Source: Gnetum montanum
Taxonomy: Eukaryota; Streptophyta; Gnetopsida; Gnetales; Gnetaceae
Direction: 5' to 3'
Length of the DNA stretch: 55,103 bases
Assembly (NCBI GenBank): GCA_015680685.1
Contig: MNCI01006062.1
Span: 269,617-324,719 of the forward strand
A model generated the notes under the pieces. The model searched no databases and had not been told where the DNA came from. It was given only the letters and a program-made list of their open reading frames with translations. Of the stretch, positions 20,895-32,989 are shown piece by piece. A program made the position numbers and the translations under genes. How positions within the stretch are numbered: the stretch's first letter is position 1; each line of letters starts with the position of its first letter.

Positions 20895-22250
20895 TCCCGA
20901 TGAGTATGTGTCATACTTCACATTCATCTTACATCAAGATGAATAGTTTTGATGGAGTAACATGGAGGGCAACATTGTGTTGCCACCCAATCAATCAGTT
21001 CCTATGATGATGCACCAAACTCTTATGAGGTTGGGCATCCAAGGGCTTAATGCTGAATATGTTATGCAGGACCATCACTATCAGGATTACCGTCCCACTA
21101 AGGCACAATGCAACAAAAATCAGCAATAGAAGAGGTGTTATAAAGCTTTAAAGGTAACATGGTTCAATAACTCCTTATTCTTGCTAGGCTAGAAAGATGG
21201 AAAGCATCCCTTCCCTAGGGGTACTCAATTCACTGACTATCTTCCCCTTGGTTTTGATGAAGGAAGCTTAAACAAGAATTTACATTCCACTATGAATAAT
21301 CCTAGTTCAGGTAAGAACAAGTCCCATGATCATGGGAAATCCAAAGGTGGAAGCCATGGTAGGGATGAGTACAAGCATCATGATTATGATCATCGTTGTG
21401 ACCATAGAAGTTGGGGTGGCAGGCACTATAGTGATTCTAGTCCTCCTTCCTCTTCACCATCATCATCTTATTCTTCCTTCTTTAGCTCCAACCAAAGCTG
21501 TAAAAGATGTGATTGTGATGGAGGTGATCAGTGGGACAAAGGATGATCATAGGGCCTACCAAACTAGTAAAGACTAACAACATGGAAAATCAAGGAAGGC
21601 ACACCACCATGAAAGAAGGGGAAGCAGAGGACATCATTGGTATCATGGCCATTATAGGGGCTATAATCATGATGAGCCTTTGCTTACAATAAGGAACATG
21701 TTGAACATCACAAAGGTTGTGAGAATTTCAACAAGGCATGTGAAAGATAGTAAAATCAAGCAATTGAATATGAACAATATCCACAATTTTTAAGGGAGAT
21801 ACAACTCAAATACGTAGAATCATCTTTAAGCCTTTCACAATTCCTATGCCTTACAAAATGTGAAGAATAAATGGCAAAAGTGAAAATTATTCCCAAGGAA
21901 ACTAATCAAGGAAGCTAAAATTTGTTATTGGTCTTTGGAGCTAGAATCAATTTTTTGATGGAGTATGATGCTTAAGCTCTTTAACGAAAACTATCAAACA
22001 TACTTCCAAGTATCCAACCTAAGAAAGTAGATCCAAGGTTGGAAATAAGAAGCACATGAACCCTTGGATGTAGCCATGGGTAGGTACTACTCCCTTTTGC
22101 ATCGATGTCCTAACCATGATTATTCTTAGAGGAAGCAACTCCACCACATCATAGATGGGCTCTAAATAGAAACATGAAGAAGTCTTGGGATTTATGCACA
22201 AGGGAGACTTTCAAAAATTAGAGCCTATCAAATTCAAAGGTTGATAGAGC
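20895..22250 (+). pseudogene. gag: N-terminal gag region of the Athila-like element
   Basis: The frame from an ATG at 20962 (MEGNIVLPPNQSVPMMMHQT) can be followed with stops to about 21570. It is rich in His, Asp, Gly and Ser (SHDHGKSKGG, then a long Ser/Pro run), followed by further broken coding to about 22250. I do not recognise a capsid fold here. The assignment rests on its place between the 5' LTR and the better-known gag C-terminus. No clear primer-binding site could be named after the LTR. Confidence 0.45.
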
Positions 22251-23330
22251 AGGTTGCCAAAGAACAAGGAGAGTTGAGAAAAAAAAAGTATGGAGTACAA
22301 CTAGGATCCTTTCATCAATAAAAGGAAGGACCGATTTTATGATAATGAGGAGGAGGCACCACTTGATAAGGTGATGTAACAAAAAACCTTAAGAATTAAA
22401 AATTGTATTTCTAAAATTTTAGCTAAGATAGATAAAATGTGGGACTCTTTAGATAAAAAGTTCCAAACTACTCTAAAAATAGTAAAGAAATCCAAAGAGC
22501 AGAGTAGTGATCATGATTGCAAGAAAAGAATGGAAGCTAAACATGCCCACCAAAGGGGTAAGGGCAAGGCTATTACAGTAGAGAAGGTTGTGGAGTCCGA
22601 AAAAAATGATGGTGGTGGTTGTGACATCTACCAATATGGTGAATGTGAAATCTACCAAGACAAACATCTTAAGGAATGTTACCTCATTATGTCACACTTA
22701 CAAGAATCTAGGATGTATTTTCTAAATCCTAAATTGGCAAGAAGGTAAGCATCTAGAAGGTTACCTTATCCTCAAGGCAACCCCAGGCAGTTCCACCAAT
22801 AACAAGTCTACTATTCAAATGGAGCTCCACCACAACCTTTTGAGCAGTATCATCAATGGTAGCATCTATAGTCATGAGGGATGCCACTGCCAAGATAATA
22901 TTACCCTTTCCAGTAGCCTAATCCATATGAGTACTATGTTCAATAGCCCATTTCTCCACATGATTCCTCCTATCACGCTTCATTCCAACACCACTACTAT
23001 CCTCTTGAATACTACAGAGTCCAATCTCTAAGAGGGGAATCCCCATTTTCTCATTACCCTCCTCATCCTTCTGCACATGTTTCTCCACTATCAACTTAAT
23101 TACCACCTACTTCATTAATGTAGGACGAAATTCTAGACCAACCGCAACAATGTAATGCCACCAAAGTTATTAACTTACAACTAGATCCTCAATTGAGTGG
23201 TTTGAAAAGAAAATATCGAAAAAGATCTTTCTTCCAAACCAATAGTTCTATAAAGCCCTTACATACACCTGTGGCTGAATACCATGTTTCTTCATCATCC
23301 TCTACAAATCCATTCGAGAACCCTTCAAAC
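22251..23330 (+). pseudogene. gag: C-terminal gag region (zinc-finger-like and Tyr/Pro-rich) of the Athila-like element
   Basis: A helical Lys/Glu-rich part (22437-22600) leads into a degenerate Cys/His segment (CDIYQYGECEIYQDKHLKECYL, about 22620-22690). In the related element at 54700-54780 the same place reads C-V-C..DH..GQC. A Tyr/Pro/Gln-rich tail follows (22760-23110: YPFQ, PYEYYVQ, HYPPHPS). This order of knuckle then Tyr/Pro tail is shared by the three Athila-like elements in the window. Stops are frequent. Confidence 0.6.
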
Positions 23331-23780
23331 TAAATGCCTTCTAAAGTGCATACCATCATGTTAACCCATGTGGTAACTAATTGGCTTAAGGTAAGCCCCC
23401 TTCTCAGGAAAAGATCTGATCCTAGGAGTTCCCTTATTTACCTACAAATTACTAGAAATGAGCCTTCCAAGGCTCTTCTAGATTTAGGTTTTGGTGTAAA
23501 TTTGATTTCTCATGAGATGTAAAATGCTTGGAACCTACCTTTACTCAAGAAGACAAACATTGGTCTTGAGTTGGAAGACCATTCCATCACTGTTCCTTTA
23601 TGACTAGTGGAAGACATTGTGACCACCATCTATGGATGGTCCTATCTTGCTAACTTTTTAGTGATCGGTAGAGATTATAATGCATAGTTGGGAATTAGAA
23701 ACCTCTCCTTCGATATTTCTAAGGCAAATGCATTCATAAAAATATAGAAGAAGAGAGTTCCATGCATCGTGTATAGTGAT
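23331..23780 (+). pseudogene. pro: Aspartic protease region of the Athila-like element
   Basis: The active-site block at about 23470-23515 reads KALLDLGFGVNLISHEM: the D-S-G triad is D-L-G, so Asp is kept and Ser lost. Downstream, DIVTTIYGWSYLANFLVIG and LGIRNLSFDIS match the protease flap and C-terminal part of the related minus-strand element (49683-50060). Stops at about 23520 and 23600 interrupt the frame. Confidence 0.7.
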
Positions 23781-24160
23781 ACAAGGTGCAACTGTGTGTA
23801 GAAACTATGATCCATAAAAAATACATCCATCATAGCATGTAGATAGTGTGCAAATGTGTCTAAAATCCAAAGATGCCTATACATAGCAACCACAAAACAG
23901 GAGGGCACCTAATGGCTAATAGCTTATCTTCATAGTAGCCTAACAATATGCATGGAACCAACTGAGAGCTTGACAAGTATCCATGTTGAAGGTATGGGTG
24001 AACTAGAGCAAGTTCATTGCTAACTCATTAATGATGAACCTGATAACAATAATTAGGGAGAATTGGAAATCCCTAAAAGTTTCAAACATGAGCTCCTAAA
24101 GTTGAAAAATCTACCTACTAACATGGAATATGCTTTTATGAATAATTGAAAGTCAATGAT
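23781..24160 (+). other. Protease-RT linker of the Athila-like element, broken
   Basis: Short frames with stops and no recognised domain. The text regains sense at EIPKSFKHELLKLKNLPTNMEYAF (24060-24150), the usual lead into RT. Confidence 0.5.
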
Positions 24161-25065
24161 AATCAATGTTAATCTTGCCCTTGAACAAAAAGAGAAGCTA
24201 TTGAAGGTGGTCAAAAAATGGCTAATAGCCTTTGCTTGGTCATATCCTAAACTCACCAAGATTGATCCTAGGATATTCCAACATCACATCCATATAGATC
24301 CTTTCATGAAGCTAAAGAGGCAACAATAGTAGCAATTGAATCCCAAACTAAGGTAGATCGTCAAAGAGGAGATTAAATAACTCCTCAAGGCAAGGTTCAT
24401 CTATCTCATAGCGGATAGTGAGTGGGTTAAACTACTTGTGATAGTATCAAAGAAAGGTGACAAGTGTAGGATTTATATTAACTTCAAGCTATTGAAGATG
24501 GCAACCTACAAGATCATTTTCCATTATCATTTGTGGATTAGGTGTTGTACACCATCTCTAAGCATTTCTATTGCAGCTTTCTAGATGGTTATAGTGGCTA
24601 TAACCAAATCTAGATTTCACCTAAAGATTAGGCCAAAACTACATTCACAAGTCCTTAGGAGAATTTTGCATACAAAAAGATGTCATTTGTTCTATGCAAT
24701 GTCCTCATAAAATTTCAATGCCTTGTCCTAAGCATCTTTCAACAATAGATTGGTAGCAAGATGGAAGTCTTCATGGATGACTTTTCCACCTATGATGCTA
24801 CATTTGAGCAAGCCCTAGACTACCTTGAGCAAGTACTAAAAAGGTATGTGGAGACTAACCTTTGGCTCAATTGGAAAAAGAGTTATCGGAAGGTCCAAGA
24901 GTGCATTGTCTTGGGGTACAAAATATCACAAGCAGGGATTAAGGTGGATCTTGAAAAAATAAGGATCATCCAAGGAATTACCCATCAACTAAAAACTATC
25001 AAAGATATCCAGTCATTCCTTGGTCATACTCACTACTACCAATAATTCATAGAGAATTTCTCTAA
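24161..25065 (+). pseudogene. RT: Reverse transcriptase of the Athila-like element
   Basis: Entry LKVVKKWLIAFAWSYPKLTKIDPRIFQHHIHI (24200-24300). Then WVKLLVIVSKKGDKCRIYINFKLL, a broken finger/palm stretch, and at 24761-25045 an open frame with EVFMDDFSTYD. The catalytic FMDD (24770-24781) is intact, and EVFMDDFS.Y is typical of Athila. Then LDYLEQVLKR, CIVLGYKISQAGIKVD and IQSFLGHTHYY. Frameshifts between about 24500 and 24760 and many stops inactivate it. Confidence 0.85.
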
Positions 25066-25620
25066 GATCGCTAAACCATTGGTGGAGCTGACAAAGAAAG
25101 ATGCTTCATTTATCTCAACTAAGAAATGTGAGAATGCATTCCAAAACCTCAAGAAAAAGCTTATGGAAACTCCAATTATATGAGTACCTGACTAATCAAA
25201 ACTATTTCATATCACGATGAACACATCAAATTATTCCTTGCAAGCCATGCTCACATAGTTGGATGATTAGAAGCATCTTTAATACATCCACTGTATGAGC
25301 TAAAGCATTACGAGTGTAGCTAAATTACACCACAACATAGAAAGAACTTATGGCAATGGTGTATGCCTTGGAAAAACTTTGGCACTATGTGCTTGGGTAC
25401 AAGATTTTCATGTACATAAATCACAATGTCATCTGCTTCTTCATGAACAAACCAATGGTAAAACTCCATGTCGTACGATAGCTAGTGATCTTGCAAGAAT
25501 TCAATCTTATGATGGTAGATCAAAAACAAATTAAGAATGTGATCACCAACCACTTGCCTCAATTGTGATGGGACAACAAAGAGGAGGATAGCCCACTTTC
25601 TAATTAGTTTCTTAATGAAC
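25066..25620 (+). pseudogene. RNase H region of the Athila-like element
   Basis: Connection segment FIENFSKIAKPLVEL-like (25050-25090), then LFHITMNTSNYSLQAML (25200-25250, where the expected catalytic Asp is Asn), KELMAMVYALEKLWHYVLGYKIFMYINH (25345-25425) and NHLPQL. Only one RNase H is present, unlike the Tat element upstream. Several frame changes. Confidence 0.7.
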
Positions 25621-26970
25621 TTCCCTTTGTTGGTGCTACAAATTAAAAAGTGCCCAATGAACCTAATTGGTATGATGGCATGCTTACCTATCTTTTCACT
25701 CAGGAGATGCCACAACACTTGGACAGTAGGAAGAAATAATAGTTTCTTCATCAAGCCAAACACTTCATTGAGATTAGCAGACACCTTTACAAGGTTTGTG
25801 CCAATGGACTAGTTCATTGGTATGTTCCTAATGCTAACCAACTGCAAATCCTCCAAGATGCTCATGAGGATCCTTATAGGGGCCACTATATTGGAAGATG
25901 CACGACCATTAAGATCCTGATCATAAGGTATTATTGGCCAACGCTCTTCAAGGATGCTCACAAATTCATCCACTCTTGTGAATGCTACCAACATGATGGT
26001 TGAATGACTACTCATATGGTGGGTTCTCAATAGTGGATCTAACTACTAGATCCCTTTGAGATTTTGGGCATCAACTTAATGGGTTTCATCACACCCATGT
26101 CAAATGGAAAGGCGTACATCATAGTTGCTATTGACTATTATACGAAATGGGTAGAACTAGTACTCATTAGCAACTGTACATCCTCTACAGCTACTTGGTT
26201 TATATAACAAAATGTTATAAATAAGTTTGGAGTGCCACGTGCACTAATTTTTAACAATGGTACTCACTTTACAGGTATCGCCTTTCAAAATCTCATGTAA
26301 CGCTTGAAGGTAGAACATAAATTAACACCTTGCCACCCCCCAAGCCAATGGTCAAGCTGAGGTTACAAATAGGGAGATCACTAAGATCTTAACTAGAATA
26401 ATTAGTAAATATAAGAGAGATTGGAGCACTAGGCTTAATGATGCCCTTTGGGCCTACTACTCTTCCTATGAGCTAGTGTATGAGAAACTGCCAACTCTTC
26501 CTATTCAATTCAAGCTTTGTATACCTTCAATAGCTTGTGATCTTAACCTTGACCTCAGTCTAGCATAGAAAGAAAGACTAATCAACCTTAACATGGTAGA
26601 TGAGAATAGATTGGTAGCCTTGTCCTTGAATGAAGTGCATAAACCATTCAACAAGTAATTCCATGAACTCAAAATAAGGAAGGTAAAATTTCAACCAAGA
26701 GACAAGGTCCTTTACTAAAACCTCACACATGTGCCATAATGAACTAAGTTCCAGACACTATGGGAAGGGTCTTACATAATCTATGAAACCTTTCCTTCTA
26801 GCGCCATGTTGATCTACAAACCTGAGAGCCCAAACAAGAAACTATTGGTTAACATACAAGTTAAACCTTTCCATGAGCCAAAAAGAACTAGTGCTAGCGA
26901 CACCTCCTTGGATCGACACCCACGCTCAATATTTCAAATCTCCTCCTTTCAAGTCAATCATGGGAGAGAT
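25621..26970 (+). pseudogene. INT: Integrase of the Athila-like element
   Basis: Zinc-binding segment at about 25850-26010 (HEDPYRGHYIGRCTTIKIL, then HSCECYQHD), so His-His and Cys-Cys are visible. Core: AYIIVAIDYYTKWVELVLIS (first Asp kept), FGVPRALIFNNGTHFTG (second Asp is Asn), ANGQAEVTNREITKIL (Glu kept, reached after a frameshift), WSTRLNDALWAYYSSYEL-like. C-terminal tail 26690-26880: KFQTLWEGSYIIYETFPSSAMLIY and LLVNIQVKPFHEPK. Inactivated by the lost Asp, the frameshift and stops. Confidence 0.85.
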
Positions 26971-26984
26971 GGTCATCCAAGCTA

Positions 26985-27200
26985 AATCAATAAAAGTGGC
27001 TTCTTAGTTTTTACACTTTTTTTATTTTACATCTTTTTGTTTTTACACTTTTTTATTTTACACCAATTTTTCTTTTACAACATCATTAGTACATTTTTCT
27101 CTTTCTTACATATTTAACAATTTCTTTTATATTTTACTTTAATTTGATTTGTGTTTTTCTTATATTTTTGTAATGTTTGTTTTATTTTTCTTTATTGCCA
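26985..27200 (+). repeat. T-rich degenerate tandem repeat behind integrase
   Basis: Copies of TTTTTACACTTTTTTATTTTACA recur at about 30-35 bp. Comparable low-complexity tracts lie behind the integrase tail of the minus-strand element (46263-46450) and next to the gag remnant at 53771-53870, so the tract seems to be a family feature. Confidence 0.7.
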
Positions 27201-28980
27201 ATATCACACAATGATGCTATAGATATTTGCTAATGGTGTTTTTTACTTCATGTTTTTTTATCCCTAATGTCTAAATTCTGTCTTTGAATTTTGGTACTAA
27301 TAACTAAGACATGGTTTCTTTTTTCATGGAACAGGCAATGAGTCCATGTCATCCAACCATCCACTAAATTCTACAATATTCCTTGTTTTGGAAATATGAG
27401 GTCCCTTCCTTAATAAGAACTTTAATGAACTTGTGACCTTGGTATTTTTCAAACATGCGAAGGATTCAATGGATTGACAAGGTCGTAACATCCAGGGGAT
27501 TTCATACTCTTTGTACTTCCCTACCCTCATAAGTATATGGGTGTTTTCATGGATTTCTTACCATTCCACTGTCGACCAATAATAGCAAGTTAAAGTCTTT
27601 GCACGATGTGGTTCCCATCCAAAAATCCATAAAAATTTCAAAAAAAATTATAAAATTCAAAAAAATAAAAAATGCAAAAAAAAAATAAACAAAAAATAAT
27701 GGGAATTTAAGACATACCCCTTAGACAAAACAACAGGCTACAAGCACTAGTTATGGGACTAGAAAGACATGTTACCCATGCTTGAAGGTCCCCTCTAACT
27801 AAGGTACTTTCTCACTTCCTACTTCTCTTGTCTTCTCTTTTAGGAATGGTGATTGGTCTGTAGGAGCATTCTTGTGTCGTGAGGAAGTGGACTAGTCTTA
27901 CAGCATCTATGCAAAGTTACTAGAAGAGGTTGGTTTTGATCTAGACTAAGGAATAACTTTATCAAGTCATTTAACCACAAAATCCACAAGGCACTTCATG
28001 TGATCAAGATTTGAAACTCCAACTCTCTCTTTCTCTCTCATCCATCAAGGCTCCCCATAATTTCATCTCACTGCCAATTTTCCATGTCTTGTTCAATGTC
28101 CTAGTTTGATGAGTCAAAATTCTTAGGTTAATTCTTTTAATATTACATCCTTAACTTTCTATAATCATTAATCAATCACAAGGCCCACAAATTTCTTGGT
28201 TTGAGGATATGCAATAGCAAAAATAGCATGAACCTACTTTGGGGAGGGCCCACTTACATTTCTCTTGGTTGGGTTAGTTCAACCCATCTATTGCATCCAT
28301 CTATGTGCTCCTTAATGGCATTTCTCCAACACAAATTCATACTCTAGCCAAGAACTTCTTTTTTGTTAATAATCTAATCCCTTTTTAAGCATTCCATTGT
28401 GTTCATGGCTTTTCTGGCTCTTAGAGGATCCCAAATTCATGCTCTAACTCTCTCTATTTTTCATATTTTTCAAAGTGGAAAATTTTCTCTATAAGCTCCA
28501 TCCGCCAAACCCCATCAATGAAGCTAACATGTAGATGAGACCCCATCGATGTGGTGTAAAAACCATATATATACATGACCACACTTAGCACTTTTTCACA
28601 TTTGTGCTCAAACGAGGGGAGTTTTTGAATTTTTCAGAGGCTAGAACCTTCCAAGAGCCTTAACTTCCAACTATTTTTTTGATTAACCCCATTTTTTACT
28701 TCTACAACTATTGAAGGTAGGCTCTACATCATGGGGGCCACAAACCTTAGTTTTTTGATGATAAATTTTTCAAAAATTTTCTAACTCCCACAAAGATTTA
28801 ACTAATAAACTAACATTAAAAGCATCAATTTATGAAGTTAAACCATTCCAAAAAACTTTGATAAACATCTAAACCAATTAATATTAAAATAATCAATCTA
28901 CCATGAACATAACTTAGCCAAAGTGTAACTATGCAATGAGATAAGGTGCCCAAATGTTATAAGTTACATATCACACACTA
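27201..28980 (+). other. Non-coding spacer of the Athila-like element
   Basis: AT-rich, with no coherent frame of useful length, including the short minus-strand frame at 27324-27530. A possible LTR-like or promoter-like patch near 28500-28620 (ACCCCATCGATGTGG, then TATATATAC) resembles the U3 words of the element's own LTR but is too short to call. Confidence 0.4.
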
Positions 28981-31900
28981 ATCCTTGGTTCTATTGTGAT
29001 TATAGATGGCACTAAAAGGAAAGAATCCATAGGAGGGAGAACTGTCTCAACCAAGGGATAAACAACCAAGAACTAGAAGGGACCAAGAAGAGCCCCAAGA
29101 GTAGGCAACAAAAACCCATGTAACAAGACCTCTTCGAGAGGAGCCCAAAGGGGAATCTATCAGATAGATTCCTAAAGCAACTGAGACAAAACAATCACAC
29201 TGAGATAAGGCACTAGGGCCAAGATCAAACCTTGATGAAAGCCTACCTCAAGCAAATCACATTGAAGAAGGTTCAAAACTCTGTGCTTCAAGAGTTGAAC
29301 TTGGATCCTTCTTAGAGTTTGCTCCTCCAAAAGTCAAGACTCAACTACAAAGCTCTTCTATATGGACCATCATCACTTCCAACAAGAAGTGGTACATGGA
29401 AGAGACATACCTTTTCTGGAACAATAGGTAGGCTAATTCCATAATCAAAATCAAGGACACATCTATGTCCTACTCAATGAAAGTAATCTTTGAGCCCCTT
29501 AGGTTGCCTAAAACTAAGGCTACTCTTGCAGAGATTTCGATGCAAGTAGATCTAGGCATCAAGAAAGAATGGACATAGTGGTGTTATGGAGTGCACTACA
29601 AAGATTTTGATGTGCTCACCACAATGGAACATGCATACTTCAAATGTAGCCTTTCACCTCAATCCAATGATAATGCCCAACAAGATCACAACCTTCTCCC
29701 CCTATGCATGTGCTACTCTAAGTAGTAGATTCCCCATTAAACTTCCACAACTAATCTATCTTGAGATAGAGAAGCACTTCAAGGAGAATGAACATAGAAC
29801 AAAGGCACTCCCTTTTCCATGTCTCATCAGAAAACCATGCAAAAGGGAAGGCATGATTTGCTACACTAATGACTCAGTCCAACATGCTCCAACTACTTCA
29901 TTAGCAGAGATGATGAAGGATAAAGTGTCTATGAAGGTGATCTAAGAAGAGGAGCAATAACTACCACCTCCACCACCCACTCATGAAACAACACTAGAGA
30001 CCTATGCTACCATTAAGCACATGGACAAATTCCAAAAGTAGCTCTTGCAAAAATAGTAGCAGTAAGTAGGAATGAGTGATGGTGATCTATCTATGTACAT
30101 ACCATCCATGAGCCACCTTAATGAAGTGGCCTAAAGCATAAGCCAGATGGACAATGGGGCATCAACTTTCTTAGCCCAACACATGCATGTGCCTACAAAG
30201 TCAAATCAAAGCACCCAAGAGGTAACAGTGTCCCTCTCACAACAGTAGCAAGTCCTAGACATCTCTAAGAATGCCACTACCTTTTTGATACATTTGGAGG
30301 AGGGTGAGGGATAATTGTCCTCATGATGTGGCACCATAGACAATAGACAATAGCTAAAGTGGTTGTTTAGAGAATGGCTAAATCACTCAATGTGCCTGCA
30401 ACATCCATACCAAAGATTTCTACACTTAGAGATGTGTAGACATTCGTAGGAATTATTAGTGAAAGATTGAGCATTTCCCAACATGAGGAATTATTGGGTC
30501 AACTAGTGGGAACTAAGCAACTGATTCTAAATGTCTTTCACCTTCTAAACACCATCACTGCTACCTAGTCAAAGTTTCTTAAGGTAAGGAAAAAATGCAT
30601 CATCATGCAGGGACAACTTGAAATAGCTAGAGCTAACAACCAACACTTGGCTGTAGAAGTTACTGAATTGAGAGCCTGCCTAACTGATCTTGCACTAATC
30701 AACTAAGTAATTATGGTAGATGAAGCTTTCCAACAACTTAAAAGAAAATTTAAAGATGTTGAGTACACCAAGGAGGCAATGGTCTTTGACCAATCCTTCG
30801 CCAATTCCATAACATATAACATCCAAAAGGACTTGATCCAAACTAGCTAAGAGAATGAGGCACTGACTATAGAAGATCATCACCTATAAATTGTCGATGC
30901 ATAGAAATAACATATGTTTGATTTTATCCATCAACAACAATAGCTTGCCAGGGTGAACACTGAACTAAGGAGGTTGGTAGTAGACAATAAAAACCTTTTG
31001 ATGGAGGAGGTTCATGCCTTATGCCAAAAATCTATAATCCAAATTACAGACTGGAAAAATAAGGCCCTTAAGTTCAAAAGCGTGAAAGATCATTACAAGG
31101 ACCATATGGGATTACAAAAAGAAATTAATGAAAAGCACATTTAATTCAAAAAGGAAAAATTCAAATGACACACTCCAATAGCTCCAGCAAGGAGGCAATG
31201 TCTAGCAACTATATTTGATGGGCTAAATGAATACATAAAGGCTAAAATTTTTATGAAGGAGCTATCAATTGAGAAAATGACTAAATATATGAAGCTTGCC
31301 AACCTCTGATATGCAAACTTGGCAATGCTAACTACTGGAAGACCATGATCAGAGTCAGAGAAGTAGGTGGCTAGCTCATACTTTTTGTACAAAGCAAAGT
31401 TTAAACATCACAAAAGACCAAGTAGAAGCTTGAGGATGCAAATGTTAAACTCAACATTCTCAAGGAGTGATTTACAAATCATAGAACAATAGTTGAGAAC
31501 CTAGTCAAAAGAATGAATAACTACTAGGAGCTATAGAATGCATTCATGGCATTCGACATTGAATGTAAATAGTTCATTACCTGGTTTGTTAATGTGAAGG
31601 AGCTATATCTTACAATACCCTATCTGTGGGGTATTCTCATTCCAACCCACATTAATGAAGTAGCGTGGACCGTGAATGATCCTTGAAGTAAGGAGAAGAA
31701 GATGAAGGCATTATTGGACATATTTCATCTTCTGCTAGAAGTTACAACTTCAGTAGGACAAACATAACCACAACCTCAACAACCATGTGCACCCGAAGTA
31801 GGAGAAGATCCTTCAGAACCATAGGATCCTCCACCTCTTGGGACCGTCTAATTTCTTCCATCATCTTCCAATCATCTAAGGAGTTTTGCTTGTCGTTTTT

Positions 31901-31985
31901 ATCATGGTGTTCAATTTTGTTATCAAGAACATCAATTTTTATAATAATTGTAAATCCATATACTTGGGCACTCAACTTTTGTTAT
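28981..31985 (+). pseudogene. Extra (env-position) reading frame of the Athila-like element
   Basis: About 3 kb of discontinuous sense-strand coding lies between integrase and the 3' LTR, the place of the extra or envelope-like frame in Athila elements. Readable parts: EETYLFWNN..SIIKIKDTSMSYSM and LAEISMQVDLGIKKEW (29395-29580); an open frame 29586-29945 with RFPIKLPQLIYLEIEKHF and ALPFPCLIRKPCKREGM; a helical, coiled-coil-like part 30560-31140 (LEIARANNQHLAVEVTELRA; LRRLVVDNKNLLMEEVHAL); and ELSIEKMTKYMKLANL near 31260. Coiled coil and position are seen; an envelope role is not supported, since no clear signal peptide or membrane anchor is visible. Many stops. Confidence 0.55.
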
Positions 31986-32069
31986 GTTTTTTTTTTTGTG
32001 TTTGTAGTTAGTTAATAATTCCATACCTTCCCAAAATTTCATAAAGAACTCGAGCATGAGTCTTCACTT

Positions 32070-32082
32070 AGTCATGGGGGTA
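32070..32082 (+). other. Polypurine tract (CATGGGGGTA) ahead of the 3' LTR
   Basis: Sequence TTAGTCATGGGGGTA directly precedes TGATGAG of the LTR. The identical word, on the minus strand, precedes the LTR at 51831, so it is a family signature. Confidence 0.75.
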
Positions 32083-32953
32083 TGATGAGTTGCATTGTTG
32101 GGCCATGTTGATGAGATGTCGTCGATGCAAACCTATCAACAAGATCCCATAAACGTGATCCCATCAACATGGGGTTTGCCACATTGACTTGTACCTGTCG
32201 ACATAGCTCCTTATTTTTTGGCTATAAATGTACATCTACCCACCACATTTATGGTAATCTTTCCTTAGTTGTAGCAAATCTCTTGCAATTTTTTCCTTTG
32301 AAAGTTAGAATATTTTCTAAGTGCCCACAGTAGGAGTTAGAGAAGTGTACAAATCTTTATTTGAGCACTAATGTACCTGAGCACCTCAATGTGAACAACA
32401 ATAAAGACAAGCTTTTATGATCAAAAATTGTAGCAATTGAAATATATTAATGTTTTCCTTGTGAATTTAATATTCATGCAATTTACTTTAATGTTTCTAG
32501 GTAATTAATTAATATTGATTAAATAGAAAACATAAGTATGACCACTTTGAGCATACATTTAACGCTTGATAATCCTAGTAGTGCTTAACACTTGGTAACC
32601 TAGTGATGCTATAATGTGTTCAGGATGTCTATGAAAAGTGGGAATGGATTCTTATGTTAGGATTAGTTAAATATTAGCTAAGTATTAGATTAACTGAGCA
32701 TTTAAATACTTTACTCTTGTTTGTAGGCAACTTAAATCATAAAAGATAAAATGATAAAAATCATATGCCTTAGTTACACTTAACCATACACCTACACTTC
32801 ACAAATGAAATTGAGAAGACACTGATTGTAACGAATAAATTCACCTACTCGAACCTAGTGTACTTAGAGAGCTAAAGTCTACAAAATTCGATTGAATTGC
32901 TTAGTGAACACTAGTGATTCATATGGTTGGGTGTAGGGTATACTCACTACTCA
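32083..32953 (+). repeat. 3' LTR of the Athila-like element
   Basis: Homologous to 20033-20894 over its whole length. A TATA-like GGCTATAAATG lies at about 32219-32230, after a cluster of ATC/GAT palindromic words. The GTTAGAATATTTTCT...CCCACAGTAGGAG block follows. It ends near ...ACTACTCA, next to the LINE; the exact end is uncertain. Confidence 0.85.
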
Positions 32954-32989
32954 TTAGTATCCTCCAGAAACAACACCCAACATTGTCAT

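Noticed and set aside
21292-21577. Two overlapping plus-strand frames rich in His/Ser and in Ile/Val
   Set aside because: One (from 21292) fits the gag reading; the other is the shifted reading of the same repetitive codons.
28500-28620. Further LTR inside the Athila-like element
   Set aside because: Only short words resemble the LTR (ATCGATG, TATATATA); the conserved core block does not follow.
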